Below the pieces are notes generated by a model. That model was not told the DNA's origin. It did no database searches and saw only the letters and a list, made by a program, of their open reading frames with translations. A stretch of DNA of 64,000 bases from Meconema thalassinum (lineage: Eukaryota > Arthropoda > Insecta > Orthoptera > Tettigoniidae), in the NCBI GenBank assembly GCA_946902985.2, contig OX336389.2:343020444-343084443 (forward strand), read 5' to 3'. Made by a program: the position numbers and the translations under genes. Shown here one piece after another: positions 31,053 to 42,340 of the stretch. The first letter of the stretch is position 1, and each line of letters starts with the position of its first letter.

Positions 31053-32170
31053 GGCTTTGAAGCGCGAGGCAGAGCGCTCCCATCTCAGTTTGGCCTCCTG
31101 CGCATCAGAGGAGTACAAAGTTGCCTTTACGGCGTGGGAACTCCGCGGGGCGCTGGCGCTCTGCAAGGTCACGTCTTCTGGCCCGGATAATGTTTACAAC
31201 CAGATGCTTAAGCATCTTAACGATCAGAGCATTCGTTATGTGCTCAGGGTGTTTAATCGCATCTGGTAGTACGGTGTGTTTCCAACGGAATGACAGGAAG
31301 GTATAATTATACGTATCCTCAAGCCAGTAAAGGATCCCAATTTGCCAGGGAGTTACAGACAAATTTGTCTTACAAATGGTCTGTGCAAGCTCTTTGAGAG
31401 GATGGTGAATCGGTGACTGGGTGGGTTATGGAGAAACGAGGACTCGGTGTCTGAATACCACTGTGGTTTTGAGAGCGTTTCGGTCTACCAACGACCATCT
31501 GGTACGCCTGTACACTGCCATACAGAAAGCTTTTCTCTGGAGACGGCACCTAGTCGCTCTTTTCTTTGACCACGAGAAGGCCTATGACACCACTTGGCGT
31601 TACGGTATCCTCTCTCTCTACCTTGCATCAACAGAAATTCCGAGGTAACTTGCTGATATTTATTGCGAATTTTCTGTTCTTCCGTCTATTCCGTGTCCGA
31701 ATAGGGAGGACATATTCACAGTATCATGTACAGGAGAGTCCCACAGGGATCGGCGCTTACTGTTAGTAGCTGCTGCTGGTCCAGCTGTTGTAACGTCGCT
31801 TTGTAGACGATTACGCTCGACATTATAGTGCACAAAATATGACAGTCCTTGAACGACAGCTACAACAAGCTATTCGGAGAGTGGAACGCTGGGCACTAGA
31901 ACATGACTTTCGGTTCTCAACCGCTAAGACCTCGGTTGTCCATCTGTCGAAAGCTCACTCTCCATACCGACCCCGAGTTCTATCTGGAAAATGTAGCTTT
32001 GCCTGTTATTACATACCGATTCCTTGGGTTCCTTTTCGATGAGAAGTTAACGTGGGAGCTATCGATGTGTGTTTCCCGAAGCACCCGCTGGATCAGCGTG
32101 TGCACGAATTGCTAGTCAGTTCGTGCAATTGGCAACTCAAACTAACACTTGGGGCGCTGCGGTCGGTCTG
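31053..32170 (+). pseudogene. LINE reverse transcriptase, multiply broken
   Basis: RT blocks appear in shifting frames: FTAWELRGALALCKVTSSGP, NQMLKHL, GIIIRILKPVKDPNLPGSYR, LCKLFERMVNR, LVALFFDHEKAYDTTWRYGI (FDHEKAYD, first Asp block), RVPQGSALTV (GxPQGS block), then TYRFLGFLFDEKLTWE after the lost YADD region. More than ten stops or shifts are visible. The sequence breaks near 32170 at a point where relatives read NTWGADR. Confidence 0.75.
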
Positions 32171-33164
32171 GATAAGTAGGGTAAATATACTCAATAACAC
32201 GCGTTTGATATGGAACACTTTTTATTTTTCGGTTATCAGTAAATGTGGTCCCTCAAATAATGACAGTGTTATTTTTAATTGTATATATGTATAACTGTGC
32301 GATACACGTGATCTAATTTGTGTGTTCCACTGGATTTTATGTGTCAATTGCATATTATCAAGCATCGGTTGTCTGCTGGTACTTGTTTTTGTGCAGTTCG
32401 AGTCATGGCGCTGTTACGTTTAAAAGTTATATTTGAGTTTGCTCACTCTACCATAGACTCTATACATTATTTGCTGCTTGGTAGGGTAAAGGGTTGAGTT
32501 TAACTTGTATTAAAACTCGGGGAAGACAGGAATTGATTGATTTGGATGGTTAGCAGATGGGTTTGGTGTTGAATATCGGACTGGTAGCAGGTTCTTGCAG
32601 AGTAGATATTTGCCCTGCGAAGTCAAATTAGGCCTATATGACTCGTAGTGGAATGGCTCGGATATCGCAGAGCGAGGTGATGGTGGTTGGTAGAGTTATT
32701 GGAAATGAACTAGGGAGCGGGGAAGGATACCTGACTGATGAAGCTTGGCTGTCCTCGGCTGGTGTAGGCTTGGCTGTCTAGGTGTGGCTTGGCTCGGCGT
32801 AACAGTGAACAACCCGTCCTGTCGTCAGTGAGTGTAGTGGTGAGTGGTCCAACCCGCTCCTGTTACGCGTATTTATTTGGTATCGTCACCTTACGGCTAT
32901 TGCTCTTTGCATATTTTGGAAATTGATGAAAACTTATTTCCGCAGCCCACTTATACATCGACTTACAGCAGTAAACTGAGCAATATTCTTTGCTTTTACT
33001 CATTTTGCACTCTATCAACGAGTAAAACTTATTACTTATGTATAAAGACACGAAGAATTTACACGATCTGCTTACTAATACAAGAAACCATATACAAACA
33101 GTCACCATGTGACAAATGTACCCTACTTGGTGAGTTTCTCATTTTTACCGCTAGATGTCATATC
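32171..33164. other. Unexplained 1-kb insertion or replacement in the LINE
   Basis: LINE similarity stops near 32170 and returns near 33165, and the RT-to-RNase H connection is missing. The interior is non-coding. A weak inverted match exists between AAGTAGGGTAAAT (from 32174) and the complement of ATGTACCCTACTT (to 33128), which could be transposon ends, but I see no clear TSD. Confidence 0.35.
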
Positions 33165-33381
33165 AGATAGCTGGAGTTGCCAATAACGCTGGAAATAGGG
33201 TCAGCTTTGTGTGGCTTCCCAGCCACATGGGTATCGCATGAAATGAGCTTGCTGACCTGGCAGCGAAGGAGTCAGTCGCACTGCCCTCTCTGCCGTATAA
33301 GGAACCTGCTTGTGATGTGTGCTCTCAGTTACGACATTCTATCCTGTCGTATTGGGAGGAAGCGTGGCGCGCCACACCACT
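33165..33381 (+). pseudogene. LINE RNase H domain, central part
   Basis: The frame reads VANNAGNRVSFVWLPSHMGI, a stop, then NELADLAAKESVALP and SQLRHSILSYWEEAWR. WLPSHxGIxGNExAD is the hallmark of the RNase H of I, R1, LOA and related LINEs, where it holds the catalytic His and Asp. The segment is cut at CCACT (33377-33381) by an LTR-like insertion and resumes at 36258. Confidence 0.8.
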
Positions 33382-36252
33382 TGGGTAGATTATTAGTTTG
33401 TGAATAACCTAACCCCCAAGGGAAGATGATGAAGAAAAAGAAATGGGTTTCGGACTGGAGAAAAAGGATGGAGAAATAGGACGCGAGTCCAAAAGAAGTT
33501 ATAATTTTAACTTTAAGTATACTCAAAGGCAGCTGCCACTGCGAATCCGCTCTCCGATACCTAAAGTGGGTAGGGACCTGGGCAAAGCTAACGGGAAACG
33601 CAGCTGAAACTTGGGTGGTTTGCAAGAAAGTTGCTGTAGTGTATTCCCTCTCAAGCATACATATGCCTACTATGGGGAAGGGTGGTGGTCTGGCAAGACA
33701 AAGAGTAACGGATTTATTGTGTATCTGTTCAAAGGAGTTTGTTTCTAAACAGGTAATTTGAAGAGTGCAAATAATTTGAATCAGCTTTGATATTTTAGTT
33801 TTTGAAATTGTAGAATTTCTAAAGAGCGACCAAATGCTTCCAAGAAGGATAGGGATAAAGCAATTATACCCTTGAGAATAATTTTGGTAAGTGTACCAAT
33901 AGTTGCATTTAGAAATGACTAAGCTTTTACCCAGCGAGGTGCCGACTAAAAGTTTAGACAATGAGAAACACTGATATTTTGAGAATCTCCACAAGCAGGA
34001 AGCTGGCGTAGCGAGCTATGCTTGCCTTACTGGCCAGTTAGAATTAGCTATTAAAGCTAAGAGAGACTTTACTAAGTTACCAACTAAGAGTTCTTGCTCA
34101 AATGCAACAAGTGGTGAAAACCTTATCAATAGATTTTTTTTATTAAATAGGAAGAATCAAGGAAGACAGGATATTGCCTAACCGTTATGTTAGAGAAATG
34201 ATAGAGCGAAAATCAAATATTTAATTTATTTAACAATGCAAAAGGAAAAAGTTTTTGTAACAAATATATAATTTTGATTTTTATAAACAATTGGGGTCGC
34301 AGACCTCCGAAAACATCTAAAGCTTGCGCCAGGCAATTGATAATTCTTTTGGTTTTAAACCTTTTATATGCTTTAAAATCTTCGTAAGATTTTGAAATGA
34401 CGAAGATAAATAAATGAAAAATTTAAAGATAACTGACGTAATTAAAGTTAAACAATAAATCAAGTACAAGGTGTGTACTTTAAGGATTTCTAGGTAAGTA
34501 TCTTAGAAAGAATAACAACTTCGAAAGTAACAACAACAAAAAGCAGGAAGAATAAAATAGAAGTTTCTATAACTTCTTGTATTGATACAGAAATACTTGA
34601 TTGGATTATACAAATAGGGCAGGTCACTTATTGTGAAACCTGAAGAGAACAATTGAAAGGAAGTTTCTAGAACTTCTATGTTTAAGTAGGGATCACGAGA
34701 AAAATGGGGCAAGTTTCCCTTTCGTGAAACCTAGAGATAACTCACTTTTGAGTTGAAAGAATTATATTCCCTAATTAGAAGGGAGAAACAATATAATTTA
34801 AGGCGTGTACTAGACACGAAGTTTTACAGACATTAATTCGTTATACATGTGGCAAATAAGGGAGGGCACTTATGTAGAGTGACACCTCATTGAAAAAAGA
34901 CCTAAAGTAACAATTTTATTATTTTGGTTTGTTAGTAAAGGGTTTGGGAGAGATCAAAATGGGATTGTGGAAAAGTGTTCGTGGCCGTATTTATAGTACT
35001 CGGATGAGCGCGATGCGGATGAAAAGTTGAACAGGCACTGTTTTCACTATAGTCTGTTGATATAATTGAAAAGTTCACTGTAGTAGCACAAAAAGTTGAT
35101 AGCAAGGAAAGTTATTGCAATGGTGGAAAATAACTAGTTACACTAGATTAGCAAGAGTCTATTGCTTGAGAAACTTGTAGGTTATAGTTGAATGCACAGA
35201 AAAATCCCAACGGAGGAAGAAAAATTAGATATTGATTAGCAGTTCATAAGGAAGATTCCTTAGTTTGAAAAAGTATTCCCATATGTGAGTGGAAAGTACA
35301 TGACAGTATAACTGGTAGATAGAGTGCGGGTTCTGGAAGGTTCCAGAGCAATGATGAGTTGTTTAAATTGGGTAGAGAATCCCTCGGTGGAAAGCTAGAT
35401 TATATAGACAGTGGGTATTTTGGAAATATCCCTCGATATGAGATAGCATCTCAGAAAATCTTTCATATTGAAAGTTAGACTTGATAGTTTGAGTTTGATC
35501 AAGAAGATCTCTTGAAAGCAGTTATTATCACATAGCAACTTTCACTGTCTATAAAATCCAAATAAAGCATTGAGCCTTTAAAAAGCGATGAGAATGAGGT
35601 TAAAACCTGAAGTCGGTACTTATCTTTGCTTCATGAAGAAGGCGATGTTCCTGTTGACGGTTAATACTAAAATTCGAACATGGCGTCGAAATTTAAAAGT
35701 TTGCCTCTAGAGTTGAGGAGGGGAGCTTTAGTTAAGCTCTGACTGGGTCGACTTCCGACGTACAAGTGAGACACGCTCAACGGAGCGCGGAGGGACCAGG
35801 GAAGGGAAAAAGAGTGGGGGTAGGAGACAAAAGGAATACATATAAGAATAGCTAACTTAACAGATTAAAAAAATCTTTTTGATGAAATGGTCTTCAAAGA
35901 GTTGATAGTAGGAGTCACTAGCGCAGCCTGGTGGGTGAAAAAGTCGACGAAGTTCTCTTGATCACGGAGATGAAAGCTGGCGATGGCGACGAGATCTGGT
36001 GGCTAGATTGATAAGGAAGTCCTCTTGTACAGGGAAGAATTGAGGAACTTCAGAGATTCGCTGCTAGATGACGCTGGGTGGGTCATGGAAGATATATATC
36101 TGGAACAGACTTACAGGTAATATGAGAGACATATACCAACAAAGAGAAATCAGGAGATCACTGTTGGTGTTTGAGAAAAAGGAAGGGATAAACTAAAGCA
36201 AAGAGAAGCAAAAGCTTACTCTACCTTACCGTGTATTCCAAAGAATACACCA
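33382..36252. mobile_element. LTR-type insertion (TG...CA ends, 5-bp TSD), no gag or pol
   Basis: It interrupts the RNase H LINE between CCACT (33377-33381) and CCACT (36253-36257). The insert starts TGGGTAGATT and ends AATACACCA, so it has TG...CA termini with a short TGG/CCA inverted repeat, as LTRs do. The 2871 bp are non-coding. I found no long direct repeat within it, so it may be one long solo LTR. Degenerate internal blocks recur (GTGAAACCT near 34630 and 34723; AAGTTTCTAGAACTTCT near 34670). The open frame 33329-33994 (minus) has no known motif. Confidence 0.5.
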
Positions 36253-36257
36253 CCACT

Positions 36258-36480
36258 CCTCTGCCCGACAAACTGAGAGTCATCAAGGAGACACATCGAA
36301 GGTATGGAAATCTTCCTTCCGGTCTAGCTGGAAGGAATCTGTGGTACTCTTGTCGACTCCGAATTGGCCATGGGATTGCTACGCACTCCCACTTGTTAAA
36401 GAGAGAAGGCCCCCCCCCCCCCTCTGTGTACTTGCGGCGCCCACCTTACCGATCTGCGAAGGACTCTCAATATGCCTAAC
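36258..36480 (+). pseudogene. LINE C-terminal region after RNase H
   Basis: The frame of 36231 reads PLPDKLRVIKETHRRYGNLP, then CRLRIGHGIATHSHLLKREG, the conserved RLRIGHTxxTHxxLL block that ends ORF2 in RNase H-bearing LINEs. In relatives it is followed by a CCHC knuckle; here that region is replaced by a C-run (about 36409-36422) and a stop at 36479. The join to the RNase H part at 33381 is one base out of register. Confidence 0.75.
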
Positions 36481-36848
36481 ACGCTCTCCCTTGTTCTACG
36501 CGATGACAGGCCGTCAGTAGACCTCGTCATCCAGTTCACGAGGGAGAGTGGCTACTTTTTTAAGTTTTAATGTAGTTTATGACTTTTAGTTTAGTTTTAG
36601 TCTGTTTTATGTTTTTATTGTATTCATTTTTTTATTGTTCAATATGTCTTATTTAGTGTTTTATATCCCCGTTTTAACTCCTTTTATCCAAATAAGGTAT
36701 TGCTGTTGGGGCTCACTGTCTGTTTTGCACAAAACATTCTTGATTTCATCCCCTGGCAGTGGGCCCTTTGTTAATCTTCTTTTCATTAGGGGGCCGATAA
36801 CCTAGCCTAGATGTAAGGCACCTTAAAAAAAGAATTACCATCATCTAA
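36481..36848 (+). other. 3-prime UTR and tail of the RNase H LINE
   Basis: T-rich UTR. From 36788 it matches the 3-prime ends of copies 1 and 2: GGGGCCGATAACCTAG, TAAGGC, CCTTAAAA, AATTACCATCATC. The simple CAT repeat takes the place of a poly(A) tail. Confidence 0.75.
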
Positions 36849-37165
36849 ACCCCGTTCCAGTCCTCAGACCAGAATTAAATTTCTTAGTAGAGTCGGAATC
36901 GAATTCTGACCACCGCCTTCGCCCCAGAGGTCCGGGTTCGATACCCGACCCTGTCAAGAACGTTAATTCTGGTCTAAGGGTTGGAACGGGGTCCCCTCAG
37001 CCTTGTCAAGCAAAACTATAGAGAGATGGGTTCGATTCCCACCTCAGCCATCCTGGAAGTGGTTTTCCGTGGTTTCCCCACTTCTACTCGAGGCGATTGC
37101 CGGGGTGGTTGCTAACTTAAGCCCGTGGACGACTCCTTCTCCGTCCTTACTTAATTACAAATACA
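36849..37165. mobile_element. SINE family A: remainder of the split copy plus an inverted second copy
   Basis: 36849 to about 36925 continues the minus-strand SINE broken at 23021 (ACCCCGTTCCAGTCCTCAGACCAG, AGTCGGAATCGAATTC). From about 36910 a plus-strand copy follows: CGCCTTCGCCCCAGAGG, box B GGTTCGATACC, GGTTGGAACGGGGTC, a second box B GGTTCGATTCCC, and CACTTCTACTCGAGGCGATT. The two copies are head to head. Confidence 0.7.
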
Positions 37166-40100
37166 TACACTGATACAACCTCCATAGTGACACAGTAGTC
37201 CTATGGTAAGGGTAGTATGTACAGTGTGATGCGAGTACACCTAGTCCAGAGGTGAAAGCAATATGTACAAGGGTGGGGGGTGGGGGTGAGCAAGGTGAGT
37301 GTGTAGATGTGGGGATGGGTGCAGGATGCCTTGGTTGGCCTGTGCCATTTGGCCAAGTGTGAGCCATTTGGCCAAGGGTGAGCCAATGGGTGTGGGACGT
37401 GGTGTCCCTATGTGTCGCATGGGTCACGGGGGTGGGGGTGGGTGGTAGCTCCCAACCAGCATCGTTGCCACACATCATGTCCAACGCCACAGAATGTGTT
37501 TCGGTGTGTGATGTTTGATCCAACTGTCTATTGTGCCCTTGTATATAACAGCGTCGTATATACGAGAATCAAACTTCGGGGGGCGTTCAGTCCGGGTATG
37601 CTTTCACTAGAGCTCAAATACCAGACGGCTGCTTACAAATACAAGGACCATATGCAAAACTACAAACAAGAAATGAGTGAAAAACAAATAAAATTACCAC
37701 CATTTAATAACTGAATAAAAACAACAAAACATAAAAAATATAACATAAACAAAGTCCACCCTGAACTTAACTCCCACTGTACAAGAATTTACACAGATCT
37801 GAGTGGCCTAGAAAGGTCCACTCCAAAGAATTAAAATTGTGGATCAAAATTCCACTTGTCTGATTAATATGTATGCACGCGTATAACTACGCTAGAGAAG
37901 AAATAAGTACTTTTGATGGAGATTTGCTCACAGATGGAACAGCCAATATGCTTGCAAACCCCCATACTGCAAACCATTATTATGGCTTTATGGGACACAC
38001 TCGTAGAATAACAAACCAACAATTATAATTTTACTGACACACGCAACCATTTAAAATTTATAAACTAATTGATCTCCATCGAGATCGCAGTGAGTCAGGA
38101 AACTCCCAGCAAAACAGAAGCTTGCCCAATGGCTCATATTGCTCAACACATACATGACAACAACGTGACCGAACATCGAGACCACCCGAGGTCAATGAAC
38201 ATGACAATAAATAAACAAGAAATAAGATGCCTAAAACCCGATGATATTTACATTAAATAAAAGCATGGATAAGCTAACACGCTGGGACTCGATCAATCAA
38301 AACGCGAACAGCACCCATTTACCGATTACAATTCTTTTATCATTAAACAGGCTTTATTTTAATATATGAGAAACAATTACGAAGAACGGAGACCTGGTCC
38401 GTGAATACTAATGAGCACAGCTTGCTCCTTATCTGATGGAGTGCGCCGGGTAGAAATACCTTCACTTACCACTCATTAACGTCTGTGTTCAAAACCAGCC
38501 CTCCTTGTCGAAGCTTTGAGTCATGCTATTTATAACAAGAGACTAGACAGTCCCGTTACGCCACCTGTTAATCGCGACACAAAATTTCACACACTTCTGC
38601 CAATTCCAAAGAATTGCAAGAACATCGTAAAAGGGGATTCCAACATTTTCCTCGCAAGGATTAAATGCTTAACCTGGACATAGCTTCAGACAGAACCAGG
38701 GTTCCCGAAAACTCCTATCCCATAAAACATATATTTGCAGACTCAACAAAGCATTTAGGGCAGAACACAACACAAATCTACCACGGGCCAACACTCCAAT
38801 CAAATATCATAGATTTTGTGTACCATAACACTAAAAGACAAACTTCATCAACAAATAAAGTCATTGGGCATATGACCCCTCACTTAACAAAAATGCAACA
38901 AACGGCAATTAACACACAAGCCTGTGTAACAATAAAAATCTATACAATAAAAAGATTTCCCACCAATTCTATTATCTACTGTAGTTAATTCAGTTTCGCT
39001 TCTGTTATGATATCGGTTCCCAATTTGCGTCGCTTAGCCGCGCATTTTACGGTAGCGACACGCACTCGAGTACGCTTGCCCCGTGTACTTGACATCAACA
39101 AAAAAAAATCTTCACACAGATAGAATACATGCCACGTTGCTCATGAACTAAACTAAAGTGTGTCAATACCACAACCAACTACAATAAAACACGAAGACAA
39201 AAATAAAATAAAATATTTACACAAAATAATATGTTCCCACAAAACCATAACCAGTTTGTCAAATAATAAATTATTTCAGTACTCATTCCTCTTTCTGCGT
39301 CGTCTCATCGAACATCGCCTGACATTCTCTCTCCAAAGTGTTTAGCTCATCTCAGACCACATGGAGCCGTAGAAACGTTGGTTCGATGTCTTTCTCTGGG
39401 TCTGGAGTTCCATCTTGACGTTGAATAAAAATAAAATGTTATTTATAGTCACACGTAATTTTCTATCTAAATTTTGCCAATAGTTACTTTATTCACCATT
39501 TGTCTAGTGCAAAATTAAACGTAGACTTTCCCTAATAGTTGTAGTCGTGGGAGACTACTAAAATCTTACCGATACACAAATTTCACACTCAGCTGTGCGC
39601 ACACAACTTTATTATAATGTTTTCAATAATGACCCTATCTCTGATAAATTTAACACAGTATATCTTCACGGTATGGAAAAGAATAAGTGATCACCTCACG
39701 GTGTCACCAAGAATCCACCTCGTCGTCACTCAGACGACAGTATTTATGTGAATTTAGCAAAAGGACGGAGGGAGAGGGAAATCTATCACTAACTTCTATA
39801 ATAATGCGACTATTGGCATGCAACAGGTATCAAACAGTTTGAAATATTATACAGGTCACAATGGGGCTATCGTGCTCTGGAATCGATCATAGATTTCGTT
39901 AATCCAATCTTTCCCGCTTTCAACTTCAAGCCGGCGTCAGACGCTCCCTTGGCGCTAAAATTGGTGACCCTCTCTGATTGGTAGTTCATGACGTCAATAT
40001 CGCAGTTTAGAACAGAAGCCTCTGTCCTATGATTGGTTGAAAGTTCCTCACGTCTCTCTCATCCAGCAATTATCTTACTCGTAACGCTAGGGTGACAAAG

Positions 40101-40330
40101 AAATTACGGTCTGAAATGAGTCAGGACCCCAACACACCTTTGTCTGATAAAGTGTCTGTCAAACATTCCGATCTCGTCACTCCTTTGTTTCAGGACTGGG
40201 CACGTTCAAACGTACTGTCTCCAAATAAGCTTGATATTTCGCAATCCAGTCTGGCCTTCCTGTATGATTCTGGCAGTAAAATCAGAATATAATGAAATGA
40301 ATAATTAGAATCATTAATATGCGTAGCTTA
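37166..40330. other. Non-coding region, no gene recognised
   Basis: 37200-37500 is strongly G/T-rich with short GGTGGGGG runs. 37700-39600 is AT-rich. Frames such as 37412-37714, 38665-38988 and 40092-40292 show no domain. The boundary with the 3-prime end of the Jockey LINE lies somewhere near 40290. Confidence 0.4.
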
Positions 40331-41040
40331 TTAAGGGTTCACTATGTTGTAACGGCCTATGCCGTGTTCAAGTGGGTTGGCCGTGGTAACTTGTATGGTG
40401 CGATATGTTTTGCGGGTTAATTGCAGTATGTGGCACTCTATGCTCAGTGTCTTCGTTATAGCTTCATGCTCCCGTATAGGTGTTGCATACGGGAGCCTTG
40501 CTGCTAACTGCAAGCATTTGTTTTGAGTGAGTTGCAATGCCCGGATGTTCGTCTTGGCGGTGTAGCCCCAAGTTGGGCAGGCGTAGGTCATGCTAGGTCT
40601 AATGAGTGCTTTATACATGTTTACGCTCGCAGCCTTGCTTAGTCGGCTTCGCCGGTTGATGAACGGGTACAATTGCATCATTCGCTTGTTCACCTTTTGT
40701 TTGAGTTCCAGTGTATGGTGTCGCATGGTCAGTTTCTTGTCTAGGATAACTCCTAGGTACTTGACCGTGTTTGACCATTGAATCTCTTCGTTGAAAAGTC
40801 TGAGCGGCCTGAGGTTGGCTGCCTGGCGTGTCAGTCTGTTCTTCTTGGTGAACAGGACCGCCTGGCTTTTGTTGACTTTAACTCGCCATTTGGTGAGCCA
40901 TGGTTCAAGCCTTTGGGGGCATCCTGCAGCCTCTTGTGTATGCGGCGGATGTGGGTGTTTTGGGCCGATTTGGCCGTGTCATCCGCGAACAGGTAGGTGT
41001 TCAGGAGAAAGTTCTGTGGCATGGGCATGTCGTTGATGTA
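40331..41040 (-). pseudogene. Jockey LINE reverse transcriptase, C-terminal half
   Basis: Reads LLYINDMPMPQNFLLNTYLF then ADDTAKSAQNT (FADD catalytic box), then KVNKSQAVLFTKK, TVKYLGVILDKKLTMRHHTL, ALIRPSMTYACPTWG and the final QNKCLQLAARLPYATPIREH. This is the standard Jockey palm-to-thumb order. The first seven residues lie at the edge of the hAT insertion whose TSD (ATGTAGAG, complement CTCTACAT) encodes part of LYI. A shift near 40840 separates the last two segments. Confidence 0.82.
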
Positions 41041-41043
41041 GAG

Positions 41044-41731
41044 CAGGGCCATCCACACAGCGCTCCGGCCGCGCTCTAAGCCTGTGTGCTCCGAGCGTTT
41101 TGGTGGAAGGTAGGAGGAGCTTGGCTGGTTGAGCGCGTGGTCTGCTCGCCGCACCGAAGAGAGCATTGTTTGGCTCAACGTACATTTGTGAGTTTCTTTT
41201 CGGTTCTTAAGCTTACCAAGAGTAAACATCGTGCAACGATGAGGGATAGGAACTTGCGCTATTGTTTACGAATAGTTGTGTCCAGAAATGTTGTACCCAA
41301 TTTGGAGAAGATTTTTTCCCCGAAAACTAAAAGCTCGTAAAAACGACGGAGCAAAAGTCACTCAAGGTCTGTACTATCTGTTCATATTGGTAAAATGTTG
41401 TTGAATTTTCCTGTCTAATATGTTCACATTTCAGTTTGGAATGAATCACAATATTCTTTACTTAACACGAGTGTTCAATTCCTAAACATTCCATACATCG
41501 GAGTGCCATTCGATTTGTATAGGCGGTATATTTTTAATGGCAAAACAGCCCTATCAATGTGATTTCAACGATCCCACAAAAGTCATCGGCCGCACGACTG
41601 TACAAGTCAGCGCAGTACGAACATGCCTGTCTGTCTCAGGTGTCCTCGCTGCCACAGTGTAGTGGTGGTAGGGGAAGGAGCGCTAGTCTGACTTCCCAGT
41701 GCTCCCCGAGCGCAATGACTGGATGACCCTG
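41044..41731. mobile_element. Non-autonomous hAT element (MITE)
   Basis: The ends are CAGGGCCATCCA (41044) and, complemented, CAGGGTCATCCA (41731), continuing with weaker match (GCGCTC). The flanks are the identical 8-bp duplication ATGTAGAG (41036-41043, 41732-41739). CAGGG termini and an 8-bp TSD define hAT. The 688-bp interior has no transposase. Removing it restores ...GPILFILYI-ND... in the Jockey RT. Confidence 0.85.
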
Positions 41732-42114
41732 ATGTAGAGGATGAAGAGTATCGGGCCAATGACTGACCCTTGGGATACTCCCGCTCTTATCGGTCTAGTA
41801 GTAGACAGTATGTTGTATATATCAACTTGGAGTGTGCGGTCCTCTAGATATGACTTGATGAGTCTTATGTATCCTGGGTGGAATTCATAATCAATTAGCT
41901 TTGCAAGTAGTCCATTGAACCGTGTCTTGTCAAATGCCTTTTGAATATCCAAGAAGACTGCGCCCGTGTCGCGACGCTTGTTGAAGCCTATTGTGGCACG
42001 TTCAACTAGCCTCATTAGCTGCAGGGTGGAGGAGTGTTGGTTGCGGAACCCAAATTGTTCATGCTGTAACACTCCTGTGTTTTTGATGTGGCCTACTAGT
42101 CGCTTCAGCAACAT
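41732..42114 (-). pseudogene. Jockey LINE reverse transcriptase, N-terminal half
   Basis: Reads HEQFGFRNQHSSTLQLMRLV, AVFLDIQKAFDKTRFNGLL (FLDIQKAFD, first catalytic Asp), DRTLQVDI and AGVSQGSVIGPILFILYI (GVPQGS box with Pro to Ser). The frame then runs into the hAT element. Upstream, with shifts, lie NNYRPISL-like residues near 42150 (RIPDNYRPISLLHSLGKIFE can be read in part). The two RT halves together cover the full palm. Confidence 0.8.
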
Positions 42115-42340
42115 GCGTTCGAATATTTTGCCTAGCGAGTGCAGTAGGCTGATGGGCCGGTAGTTGTCCGGTATTCGCTTGTCTTTGCCTGGCTTCCCAA
42201 ATACGAGGATTTTGGCCTGGGATAATATTGTACCCTCAGCATGGCATTGTATATGTTATTCAGGAGCTGCAGGGCTTTGTCTGTTATCCGGAGCAGGACA
42301 GTGTTCTGTAGGTTGTCCCCGCCGGGTGCTTTTTTGGTGT

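Larger units (their letters stand above)
23022..36848 (+). mobile_element. RNase H-bearing LINE, heavily mutated, with five internal interruptions
   Basis: The outer TSD is ACCCCGTTCCA at 23011-23021 and 36849-36859. The element itself occupies about 23022-25372, 26817-27309, 29453-29768, 31053-32170, 33165-33381 and 36258-36848, roughly 5 kb, consistent with a full-length LINE. It starts with a CCCCTGTGGGTGGGGG leader, then a gag-like ORF1, endonuclease, RT and RNase H, and ends with GGGGGCCGATAACCTAG...CCTTAAAAAAAGAATTACCATCATC. An RNase H places it in the I/R1/LOA-type group rather than classical Jockey, but I cannot fix the clade. Many stops and frameshifts make it dead. Confidence 0.82.

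Noticed and set aside
33329..33994. 221-aa minus-strand frame
   Set aside because: It crosses the boundary between LINE and LTR-like insertion and has no motif; composition is that of the non-coding insert.
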